NCBI GenBank assembly: GCA_964542915.1
Contig: CAZIVP010000004.1
Span: 186,001-250,000 of the forward strand
Source of the DNA: CAZIVP01 sp964542915
GTDB lineage: Bacteria > Calditrichota > Calditrichia > Calditrichales > Calditrichaceae
DNA: 64,000 nucleotides
Reading direction: 5' to 3'
Under the pieces are notes generated by a model, which did not search any database, had not been told where the DNA came from, and saw nothing but the letters and a program-made list of their open reading frames with translations. Both the position numbers and the translations under genes were made by a program. Shown one piece after another: positions 54,247-62,476 of this stretch. Position 1 is the first letter of the stretch. Each line of letters begins with the position of its first letter.

Positions 54247-54277
54247 GACGCCGCCCTCCGGAATCGAGTGATATACG

Positions 54278-57200
54278 TTGCGCTTAAAGTTTAATGGTCG
54301 CTTCTATAGTAAACGAATGTGGATACGCGCTATGCGGATTCCATCTTGTTTTTTTACGACGCTCATCTTTTTGATTCTGTTTGTTGGAGTTATATACGGC
54401 GAACCGTATTTCCAGCAGCAAGTCGATTATTACATGGATGTGACGCTCCTACCGGAATCAAAAAAATACCGCGGTACTGCTAATATTGCCTACACCAATC
54501 ATTCCAAACAAAGTCTGGACACGCTATGGTTCCATGTTTATCCAAATGCCTATAAAACCCGGAATACTGCATTTGCCCGCCAACGTGCCCGGCATTTGAA
54601 ACGTCATTTCCACTTTGCCGTGGAGGAAGACCGGGGTTATTTGAATATTCTTTCCGTAAAAAGCAATGAACAGAATTTGAATTGGCGATACAAACGCGAT
54701 GCAATTGATCTTATTAAAATAGTTCTGCCGCGCCCCCTGACTCCAAATCAGAGTATCACCTTAATAATCGCTTTCGAAGGCAAATTCCCATGTTTGTTCT
54801 CCCGCATGGGTTATTTTGGCCGGGATTATTTTGCCGCAACCCAGTGGTATCCCAAAGCGGCGGTTTATGACGCCGACGGCTGGCATAGTGAATCTTATCT
54901 CGATATGGGCGAATTTTACGGAGAGTACGGCGATTTTGAGGTCAATCTTACCGTGCCACGTAACTATCTGGTCGAAGCCACCGGAAAGCTTAAGCTGACG
55001 CAAAGTGAGAAACGTTTCCGTGAAGAAATCAAGGCACAAACCGATTCAGCCCTGGCCTATCAATCCGCGGACAGTCTCAATGCCTATCTTTGGCATTGGA
55101 TTCTTAAACGCAATAAACAGACAAAATACAGTGATACGAAAACACTAACGTTTAAAGCCGAAAACGTACACGATTTTGCCTGGTTTGCCGGCGATTTATT
55201 TTTCCTTATGGAGGATACCTACCGAAACGCTGCATATATCGCAAACGATTCGGCGATTACACGCGTACTGGTTACACCATACCACCTCGAAGCATGGCGG
55301 AATGTGCCGACCTATATCAATCGCACACTGGATTTTTACGGTAAACATGTGGGGCCCTATGATTATCCTAAGGTTGCGGTGGTGGATGGCGCACTCTCCG
55401 CCGGTAGCGGGATGGAATACCCCATGGTGACCATTGTTTCAACCGGTAACTCGTCTGTTTTTCGCGCTCTTGAAATGGTGGTTATGCATGAAATCGGGCA
55501 TAACTGGTTTTACGGTATGCTTGGATCCAACGAGCGGACTTGTGTATTTCTTGATGAAGGACTCAACAGTTTTTATGAATATAAATATATGAACCACCAT
55601 TACGGGCGCAACAATTTGACAAATTTCCGTAACTTATTCGGCGGTCTGCCGTTGCTCAAAGATATTGGCGAGTGGCACTTAATACATTTTTCATACGGTT
55701 CGCTGGCCAATCGGCGGCTGGATCAACCACTCCATCTGCGGGCGGATGCATTCACACCCGCCAATTACGGCGCTGTCAACTACCATAAATCTATTTCCCT
55801 TCTACTAGCGCTCGAATGGTATATTGGAGAGGAAACGTTTCAGCATGGAATCCGGCTGTACTTCGATCGTTGGAAGGGTAAACATCCCAAACTTAAAGAC
55901 TTTGTACAATGTATGGAAGAGATTTCGGGTGTTTCATTGCAGGGCTTTATGCAGGAATGGTTTTACAGTACGCGGTATAGCGATTTTGAGATAAACCGCT
56001 GGCAATCGAACAAAAAAAACAACGGTAACTATCAGACCGAGGTCTATATAACGAATAACGGCACGATGCAAGAGATGCCTGCGCCGGTTACACTGACCAC
56101 CATGCAAGGAGACACCTTACGCAAACGATGGCATGCATCCTCCGAACGACCGATCACATTCGAACACCCACATGCCGTCGATTTCATCGAAGTAAACCGG
56201 CAGCGGACCATATTCGAAAGCAATTATTTGAATAACAGGACGGGATTGCCGGAAATCAAATTCAATTTTATCGGCGAGATACCGCGATTTGACACCTATC
56301 CGATCAATATTTATCCCTATTACTGGTATGAGTATTTTTTGGATAAAAACCGCCTCGGGGCTGGATTTTGGAGCGGCAATCCCGTATTTAATCAATATTT
56401 TGCAAGCGGTGCTTTTTATTACGCGACCGCTTCGCAAAAGACGGGATACAAGTTAACCGTCGGGCATCGTTATCGCCCTGTCTGGAGTAAATATAGCGAC
56501 GGTTCCATACATATCCGGGATATGAACGGACTCCGACATTACAACCTCACGGTTAAAAATTTCTGGCAATCGGTTACAGACAATCGTTCCGATGTGCAAT
56601 TAAAGCTGGGCATCCATTATGTCAATCTTCATGATGAACGTTATAATAATCCCGATATGTTCGAGCAACACCGTTACTGTACTGCAGATCTGGAGCTGGA
56701 GTATCGACGCAAACGAATGTTGCACCGTTTCGCTACAACACTCCGATACGAAAAAGCCCTTCCGGTCGGAGACCTCAGGCATGCCTTCGCCCGTCTCTCG
56801 CTGACATCAAACTATCGCTACTATTTTCAAAAGGATTCGTATTTTGGCACGCGCTTCTATTTAGGGGGGCTTACAGGCAACGGCTACCCAAAACAAAAAG
56901 CAATTTATGCCGCCGGCGATGTGGATGCCGACCATCAGCGTTTTACACCCGCGCGCCGTGGTACGATGGCGCCGTTAAACCTTTATTTACTCGAAGGCGG
57001 GCTGAATATGGCCGGATACGGTGATGCACGCCAGCGCTTTTATTCCGGTAAAATCGGTGCATCGGCGCGGGTGTTGCTTAAATATCAGTTCGCACCCGCA
57101 CTCTATATTTCAGCAGGGACGCTAGCGCCTGATTATAGCCATTTCGGTGCACACGTATTCACGGAAGTCGGCCTCTTCAAAAAGGTTGGTTTTGTGGAAT

Positions 57201-57310
57201 TGGTCGTTCCGTTTTATATTAGCGAACCAACATCGGATGTAACCCGTTGGGGATTAAGGTTTAATATTCGTCTGTCTTCCGGCTTGGAAGGATTTGAATT
57301 TCGATTTTAG
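54278..57310 (+). CDS. M1 family metallopeptidase with C-terminal beta-barrel-like region
   Basis: Up to 1010 residues. After a signal peptide (MRIPSCFFTTLIFLILF) comes an M1 aminopeptidase-like domain with the substrate motif SGSGMEYPM (GxMEN type), the zinc site HEIGHNWFYG and the downstream Glu in FLDEG. From about residue 680 to the end the protein changes to alternating polar/hydrophobic strands with many Tyr and Arg, and it ends in Phe (GFEFRF), as outer-membrane barrels do. That suggests a peptidase anchored in or on the outer membrane. The start is uncertain: TTG 54278, ATG 54317 or ATG 54332, the last giving the most typical signal. Confidence 0.85.
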   Translation: MRLKFNGRFYSKRMWIRAMRIPSCFFTTLIFLILFVGVIYGEPYFQQQVDYYMDVTLLPESKKYRGTANIAYTNHSKQSLDTLWFHVYPNAYKTRNTAFARQRARHLKRHFHFAVEEDRGYLNILSVKSNEQNLNWRYKRDAIDLIKIVLPRPLTPNQSITLIIAFEGKFPCLFSRMGYFGRDYFAATQWYPKAAVYDADGWHSESYLDMGEFYGEYGDFEVNLTVPRNYLVEATGKLKLTQSEKRFREEIKAQTDSALAYQSADSLNAYLWHWILKRNKQTKYSDTKTLTFKAENVHDFAWFAGDLFFLMEDTYRNAAYIANDSAITRVLVTPYHLEAWRNVPTYINRTLDFYGKHVGPYDYPKVAVVDGALSAGSGMEYPMVTIVSTGNSSVFRALEMVVMHEIGHNWFYGMLGSNERTCVFLDEGLNSFYEYKYMNHHYGRNNLTNFRNLFGGLPLLKDIGEWHLIHFSYGSLANRRLDQPLHLRADAFTPANYGAVNYHKSISLLLALEWYIGEETFQHGIRLYFDRWKGKHPKLKDFVQCMEEISGVSLQGFMQEWFYSTRYSDFEINRWQSNKKNNGNYQTEVYITNNGTMQEMPAPVTLTTMQGDTLRKRWHASSERPITFEHPHAVDFIEVNRQRTIFESNYLNNRTGLPEIKFNFIGEIPRFDTYPINIYPYYWYEYFLDKNRLGAGFWSGNPVFNQYFASGAFYYATASQKTGYKLTVGHRYRPVWSKYSDGSIHIRDMNGLRHYNLTVKNFWQSVTDNRSDVQLKLGIHYVNLHDERYNNPDMFEQHRYCTADLELEYRRKRMLHRFATTLRYEKALPVGDLRHAFARLSLTSNYRYYFQKDSYFGTRFYLGGLTGNGYPKQKAIYAAGDVDADHQRFTPARRGTMAPLNLYLLEGGLNMAGYGDARQRFYSGKIGASARVLLKYQFAPALYISAGTLAPDYSHFGAHVFTEVGLFKKVGFVELVVPFYISEPTSDVTRWGLRFNIRLSSGLEGFEFRF

Positions 57311-57335
57311 ACAGTAAAACAAACGGGGTTCTGGC

Positions 57336-57992
57336 ATGACTAATCAGAATAATCTGTATGCACGTTTAACCGTATATACAATATTTGCCGTCGCCTTCGC
57401 TTATGTCGAATCGACCATTGTATACTATTTGCGCATGCATTTTTATCCTGACGGTTTTCAGTTTCCCATGCAAATTATACCAAACGATGTGGCTATCATC
57501 GAAATCGGCCGGGAAGCAGCCACATTGGTTATGTTGTGGTTTGTCGCCCGTATGGCCACAAACCAGTTTAAGGAACGTTTTGCCCTTTTCTTATTCACAT
57601 TCGGCATGTGGGATATTTTCTACTACGGTTGGCTCAAAGTCTTTTTAAACTGGCCGGCAAACTGGTTGGAGTGGGACATTCTCTTTTTAATCCCTGCGCC
57701 TTGGATTAGCCCCTGGCTTGCGCCTGTCCTGGTGAGTATCGGACTGATCGTTACATCGGTAATCGTTTTAATGCGGAGCGATCGTTTTCTTCTGTACATT
57801 TTCAACCGTTGGGAATGGCTGCTCATTGTATTATCCGCAGCCATCATTCTGGTCTCTTTTTTCTGGCAAACCCGGACCGTGGTGAACGGCGGCATTCCAC
57901 ACTACTATCCGTGGTGGATATTTATCATCGGATATCTTTTAGCTGTGCTGGTATTTGTCCGCCGCTACACGAAAGGCGTCGAGAGCGCCTAA
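57336..57992 (+). CDS. polytopic membrane protein of unknown function
   Basis: A 218-residue protein with about six helices (for example FAVAFAYVESTIVYYL, IVLSAAIILVSFFW, IFIIGYLLAVLVFV). I do not recognise a family. Acidic residues inside helices (YVESTIVYY) hint at transport or catalysis, but this is weak. GGGG lies 8 bases before ATG. It follows the M1 peptidase by 25 bases and overlaps the convergent glycosyltransferase stop by 4 bases. Confidence 0.7.
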   Translation: MTNQNNLYARLTVYTIFAVAFAYVESTIVYYLRMHFYPDGFQFPMQIIPNDVAIIEIGREAATLVMLWFVARMATNQFKERFALFLFTFGMWDIFYYGWLKVFLNWPANWLEWDILFLIPAPWISPWLAPVLVSIGLIVTSVIVLMRSDRFLLYIFNRWEWLLIVLSAAIILVSFFWQTRTVVNGGIPHYYPWWIFIIGYLLAVLVFVRRYTKGVESA

Positions 57993-58825
57993 GCGTTCAT
58001 GCGGTTTAACGCCTGTCGGTAATACCGGAACTTCTGCCTTAATAAAGCCGTGGGTTTGTTACGTCTGGAAAGGCCTTTGATCAATATTTCCAGTTTAATC
58101 AATAATTCGCCATATAGAGCCTTCTGTTCGTTACGGTCGAGTTCCGTGGAATGTATGTGTTTTTCCATTGCCTGTATCCGGTAATAGTCCATTCCATAAT
58201 AACGACGCGATAACTGATCGGCATGACCGCCGTATTTAATGACTGTCGGATGCTCATCCAAACCGATATCATTTGTTTTGGCAATCCGCAGCCATAAATC
58301 GTAATCCTCGCAAACCGGGAACGATTCGTCGAAAAGACCCACTTCATCGAGCAGGGTTTTCTTAATGAACACCGCCGATGGCGAAACAAGACATAATGCG
58401 AGCGAAGGTATGAAAATTCGTCCCGAACGTTTGTGATGTTTTCTTCGGGGATTGACGCGTCGCCCGTTACGTATCCAAATCTCCTCTGACTGGAAAATAC
58501 GGTAACCGGGATTATTATTGTAATATGTCCTGGCCAGCGACAGATGCCGGGGCGTCCATTCGTCGTCGCTGTCTAAAAGGGCAATCCATTCAGCGCTTGC
58601 CTGTCTAATGCCCAAATTTCTGGCAGCCGAAACGCCTCGATTTACCTGCCGGATTATATGGATTTTATCAGCGTATGATTGCAATACCTGCGGCGTTTCA
58701 TCATCGGATCCGTCGTCGATCACAATGGTTTCACGGGGCGGTGTAGCTTGATTTAATACCGACTGTATCGCCCTTTTGATCAAAACGGGTCTGTTATAAA
58801 CGGGTATAATAACCGATATATCCAT
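57989..58825 (-). CDS. family 2 glycosyltransferase
   Basis: A 278-residue GT-A fold enzyme without membrane helices. It has the nucleotide-sugar region ISVIIPVYNRP, IDDGSDDETP, the DxD-type site ALLDSDDEW and a late CEDYDLWLRI acceptor-site motif, all typical of GT2 enzymes that build envelope polysaccharides. The C-terminal 80 residues are helical and basic. It lies 146 bases downstream of selA; no other sugar gene is nearby, so the product is unknown. Confidence 0.85.
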   Translation of the reverse strand: MDISVIIPVYNRPVLIKRAIQSVLNQATPPRETIVIDDGSDDETPQVLQSYADKIHIIRQVNRGVSAARNLGIRQASAEWIALLDSDDEWTPRHLSLARTYYNNNPGYRIFQSEEIWIRNGRRVNPRRKHHKRSGRIFIPSLALCLVSPSAVFIKKTLLDEVGLFDESFPVCEDYDLWLRIAKTNDIGLDEHPTVIKYGGHADQLSRRYYGMDYYRIQAMEKHIHSTELDRNEQKALYGELLIKLEILIKGLSRRNKPTALLRQKFRYYRQALNRMNA

Positions 58826-58971
58826 CGGATCCCGATTTCCCTATCTCGTGTATGTTTTTTCCCCTGCAATTTTTGAATGGATATAAATGTGCGCTATATT
58901 TGTATTTGTATAACGTTTGAACCTAGGCAATGTACCGCTCATGCAGCTATACCGTATGTCGCTTTTAACCG

Positions 58972-60384
58972 TCAATCATTTAACAAGTCGATCAGCGCCT
59001 CTTTTATGATCGTTTCCTCATCGGCGCTGACCGTACGGAGGTCGATCCAAACCGCATCTTCTTCCACATAGGTAAAAACAGGATGTTTCCACGTACGGAG
59101 TCGTCCGGCGAGTCGTGCGGCGGCAATCTTATGCGATACCACCTTAACGGCAAAGCCCGGTAACGGCATGGTGGGGTAGGCGCCGCTGCCAACTTTGCCC
59201 TGCGCGGGCTTTATCGCCATTATCGATTGCAGGGCTGTAGGTAAATCGTCGATAAAAGCGTTGCAACGTTTTTTTAATTGTTCGGCCGGCGTCGTAAGGG
59301 CCTCGATGCCGTCCAATGCGGGCAATTCGGAATTCGTTCTTAGATATGCCAACAGCGCTTCCTGCAACAGTTTAATAATAAACTTATCCAGACGAATAGC
59401 GCGCAACAACTGGTTGCGGCGACACCTCTGTACCCATTCCCGATCGCCCACCAGTAATCCGGCCTGGGGGCCGCCCAGCAACTTGTCTCCAGAAAATGAT
59501 ATCAGGTCGACGCCCTGCTCCACAATGGCTTCGACTTCGGGTTCGGAATCGGCGCCGAATGTGCGTGCGGGCAACAACGATCCGCTGCCCAAATCGTACA
59601 GAAGCGGAAGATTGTTTTTATGAGCCAGATTAACAATATCCTGAAGCGACGGTTTTTGTGTGAATCCGCGTAATTCATAATTGCTCGGATGGCAAATCAA
59701 AATGGCGCCCGTTTCTTCATTGATGGCATTTTTATAATCGTCGAGGTGTGTTTTATTGGTCGTACCGATCTCACGCAACCGGCAGCCGCTCATTTTCATT
59801 ACTTCCGGCATTCGGAAGGAACCGCCGATCTCAATCATCTCGCCGCGCGAAAGTATAATTTCCCGCTGATAACCGGCGGTATTCAGCATCAACATGACCG
59901 CTGCGGCATTATTGTTCACCGCCAACCCGTCTTCCGCCCCGCTTAGAATCTTCAATAAAGGCGCTATATGGCTATCGCGGTTTCCGCGTCTTCCATCCTG
60001 CAAATTGATTTCCAGATTACTGTATCGGCTTGTGGCGGACACACGCCCGGCTAATGCGGGATTTATTGGTGCTCTGCCGAGCCCGGTATGCAAGATTACG
60101 CCCGTGGCATTCACGGCCGGCTTTAGCGTACCATCCAATAATGCGCTTAATTGTCGAGTCAGTTGTTTGTTTAAATGAGACAAAAACGTATTTTTATCGT
60201 TCTGTTCAAGTGGATAGGCGCCGGGGTTTTCACGAATACTCGTAATCTCGGTCTGGATCAGCCGTTTCAGATATTTTTCTTTGACCTGCGGGAAATCCGG
60301 TTTTATCGCTTTCAGCAACCGATCTACCGAAGGAATCTTGGCGAATGCCGATTTATTGTATTCTTCTGCCGTTGAATGTGACAC
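58972..60384 (-). CDS. selA: L-seryl-tRNA(Sec) selenium transferase
   Basis: PLP enzyme converting Ser-tRNA(Sec) to Sec-tRNA(Sec) with selenophosphate. The 470-residue product has the PLP-lysine site FSGDKLLGGPQAGLLVG, the LHTGLGRAPI strand and AVNNNAAAVMLML. The frame opens at TTG 60402, but AGGA lies 9 bases before GTG 60384, which is preferred. Its presence implies that this organism decodes some UGA as selenocysteine; selB, selC, selD and any selenoprotein are outside the window. It follows the CNNM gene by 63 bases. Confidence 0.93.
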   Translation of the reverse strand: MSHSTAEEYNKSAFAKIPSVDRLLKAIKPDFPQVKEKYLKRLIQTEITSIRENPGAYPLEQNDKNTFLSHLNKQLTRQLSALLDGTLKPAVNATGVILHTGLGRAPINPALAGRVSATSRYSNLEINLQDGRRGNRDSHIAPLLKILSGAEDGLAVNNNAAAVMLMLNTAGYQREIILSRGEMIEIGGSFRMPEVMKMSGCRLREIGTTNKTHLDDYKNAINEETGAILICHPSNYELRGFTQKPSLQDIVNLAHKNNLPLLYDLGSGSLLPARTFGADSEPEVEAIVEQGVDLISFSGDKLLGGPQAGLLVGDREWVQRCRRNQLLRAIRLDKFIIKLLQEALLAYLRTNSELPALDGIEALTTPAEQLKKRCNAFIDDLPTALQSIMAIKPAQGKVGSGAYPTMPLPGFAVKVVSHKIAAARLAGRLRTWKHPVFTYVEEDAVWIDLRTVSADEETIIKEALIDLLND

Positions 60385-60447
60385 GCTATGCGTTCCTGTC
60401 AATTATACGTTTTATAAGAATAGAAGAATCCTTTAATATTGCAATCT

Positions 60448-61725
60448 TTATTCTTTCTTTTTCTTAAAAATGCGTACCTGCTGGATGCGCTTTTTCGTCG
60501 CCTTTTCGATTATAAATTCATAACCGTTATAGGTTACCTTTTCTTTGGAACGCGGTACCGACCCGAATTGTCCCAAAAGAAAACCAGCCAGGGTGTCAAC
60601 GCCCTCCTCGGTCGGGAGATCCAAATTTAATTGTTCGTTTATTTCATCGATTAACATACTGCCGTTTACGAGGAAGGTGTTATCATTTATTTTTTCGAAC
60701 TGCGGTAGCTCTTTGTCATATTCATCCTGAATTTCGCCCACAATTTCCTCAATCACATCCTCCAGCGTAACCAGCCCGGAAGTGCCTCCATATTCATCAA
60801 CCACAATCGCCATGTGTATCTTTTCGGTCTGGTATTCACGTAATAACTCATTAATACGCTTCTGTTCGGGAACGTAATACGGCGGCCGTACAATTTTAGT
60901 CAGATCAAATTCCGTTTGGTTACGGCGCTTGATGTATGGCATTAAATCTTTCAAGTACAGGATGCCAACAATATTATCGATGGTCTCGGCGTAAACCGGA
61001 ATACGGCTATGTAGTTTGTCTTTCACCATGGCTAAAACCTGATTGAGCGTAGCTAGTTTCTCGATACAAACCATATCGGTGCGCGGAACCATAATTTCAC
61101 GGGCAACCGTATCGCTCATTTCGAAAATACTGTGGATCATTTGTTTTTCATCTTTTTTCAGTGCGCCCATTTCCTCGCCCACATCCACAAGTGTTCTTAA
61201 TTCCGCTTCAGAGAGCTTGGTTTTATCCATCCTAACACCGAGGGAGTTCGAAAGCAGATGTGTTATGACATCAAAAATTTGAATGAGCGGATAAAACAAA
61301 TAATAAAAGAACGTTAAAGGTAACGCCGCTTTTACGACAATCGCTTTTGCACTGCGTACCGCCATCACCTTGGGAACGATCTCACTAAAAAACAGAATAA
61401 CCAACGTAACCACGACCACGTTGATGATCAAAATCAACGTGGGATCCAGACCTTTTTCCATGCTAAGCCGCGTGGTCAGCAGTGCGGCCGCTGATGCAAT
61501 TGCCACATTTGCAATCGTATTACCGATGATAATGCAAATGAGAAGTTTCTTAGGTTCCTGCATTAAAAAAGCGACTTGCCTGTAAGCGGTGTGTTTACTT
61601 CGGGCAAATTGATTGATATTGGACTTGGTGAGGGATAAGAAGGCGGTTTCCGAACCTGAAAACAGGGCCGACATCAAAAGCAAAACAATGAATATCAGCG
61701 CATACAATAACGATGATGGGTCCAA
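60448..61725 (-). CDS. hemolysin-family (CNNM/CorC) transporter-associated protein
   Basis: A 425-residue protein with an N-terminal DUF21 membrane domain (about four helices, residues 1-190, with SALFSGSETAFLSL), a tandem CBS pair (REIMVPRTDMVCIE and VDEYGGTSGLVTLEDVIEEIVG) and a C-terminal CorC_HlyC domain ending in a basic tail. Relatives such as CorC, PaeA and bacterial CNNM export magnesium, polyamines or support ion balance. The frame starts at TTG 61725, 12 bases after GGGAGG, a long spacing. Confidence 0.88.
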   Translation of the reverse strand: MDPSSLLYALIFIVLLLMSALFSGSETAFLSLTKSNINQFARSKHTAYRQVAFLMQEPKKLLICIIIGNTIANVAIASAAALLTTRLSMEKGLDPTLILIINVVVVTLVILFFSEIVPKVMAVRSAKAIVVKAALPLTFFYYLFYPLIQIFDVITHLLSNSLGVRMDKTKLSEAELRTLVDVGEEMGALKKDEKQMIHSIFEMSDTVAREIMVPRTDMVCIEKLATLNQVLAMVKDKLHSRIPVYAETIDNIVGILYLKDLMPYIKRRNQTEFDLTKIVRPPYYVPEQKRINELLREYQTEKIHMAIVVDEYGGTSGLVTLEDVIEEIVGEIQDEYDKELPQFEKINDNTFLVNGSMLIDEINEQLNLDLPTEEGVDTLAGFLLGQFGSVPRSKEKVTYNGYEFIIEKATKKRIQQVRIFKKKKE

Positions 61726-62056
61726 ATTTTTAGTAGTCCTCCCTTAGTTCTACATGCGGTTTTATTAAATACGACGCCTATGGCCGGTTTTTACAAGTTG
61801 GTGTATTTCCTGTCAGGAATTAATCAAAATATATACCGAGCCAACTCTTTACAAATTATGACGTATTACGAAACTTCTCCGATTCCAATCATTTTATTTA
61901 AAAATAACAATGGATTGATCCATTTATGATTATGATTCGATTAATTTTCATACAAAATCAGATATTCATAAAATCAACAATGTAACCCATCCTTCGTTTG
62001 TTTTTTATACAACAATAGCGCTAATATAAAAGAAAAACATGTCTTTTGCATGCGAT
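61726..62056. other. gene-free stretch between ybeY and the CNNM gene
   Basis: About 330 A/T-rich bases. The only structured element I see is a palindrome at 61807-61819. No terminator with a clean stem follows ybeY. Confidence 0.5.
61807..61819. promoter_or_regulatory. 13-bp palindrome upstream of the CNNM gene
   Basis: TTCCTG-T-CAGGAA is perfectly symmetric and is extended by AT/AT pairs on both sides. It sits about 82 bases before the CNNM start, a reasonable place for an operator; no regulator is assigned. Confidence 0.3.
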
Positions 62057-62476
62057 TTACACAAATCTTCTATATTGTTCGAAAAGACGCTCTTCAATCG
62101 CTTTCATTTCCAGACGTTGTGTTTCATTTGTATCCTCATAATCATTCAAATGTAATAAACCGTGAATCACCAGACGCACGATCTCCTCTTCAACCCTTAC
62201 CCCGTATTCACGTGCCTGCATCCTTGCCCGATCTACACTTATGTAAATTTCACCTTCAATCGTATCGTCGCCGAGATTAAAGGTCATTACATCAGTAAAG
62301 GAAGGATCGTTCAAATAGGTTTTGTGGAGTTCGGCCAGCTCCGGATCGCTCACAAAAATAACCGTACAACGTTCGATGTCAGCGGGAAGCCGATCGCTTA
62401 CTTCCGATATTAAATCCTTTAATTTCGTATTATCTGCAACTGTGTCGTCATCCGGTTGAAATATTTGAATTTCCAT
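62057..62476 (-). CDS. ybeY: rRNA maturation endoribonuclease YbeY
   Basis: Zinc RNase that helps mature 16S rRNA 3' ends and in ribosome quality control; 139 residues. The active-site stretch is HGLLHLNDYEDTNETQRL. In most bacteria this reads HGxLHLxGxDH, but here the third ligand position is Asp, a variant I recall in Bacteroidetes-type YbeY. The FVSDPELAELHKTYL and TDVMTFNLGD motifs are intact. Its start overlaps the end of the PgpH-like gene by 29 bases. Confidence 0.93.
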   Translation of the reverse strand: MEIQIFQPDDDTVADNTKLKDLISEVSDRLPADIERCTVIFVSDPELAELHKTYLNDPSFTDVMTFNLGDDTIEGEIYISVDRARMQAREYGVRVEEEIVRLVIHGLLHLNDYEDTNETQRLEMKAIEERLFEQYRRFV

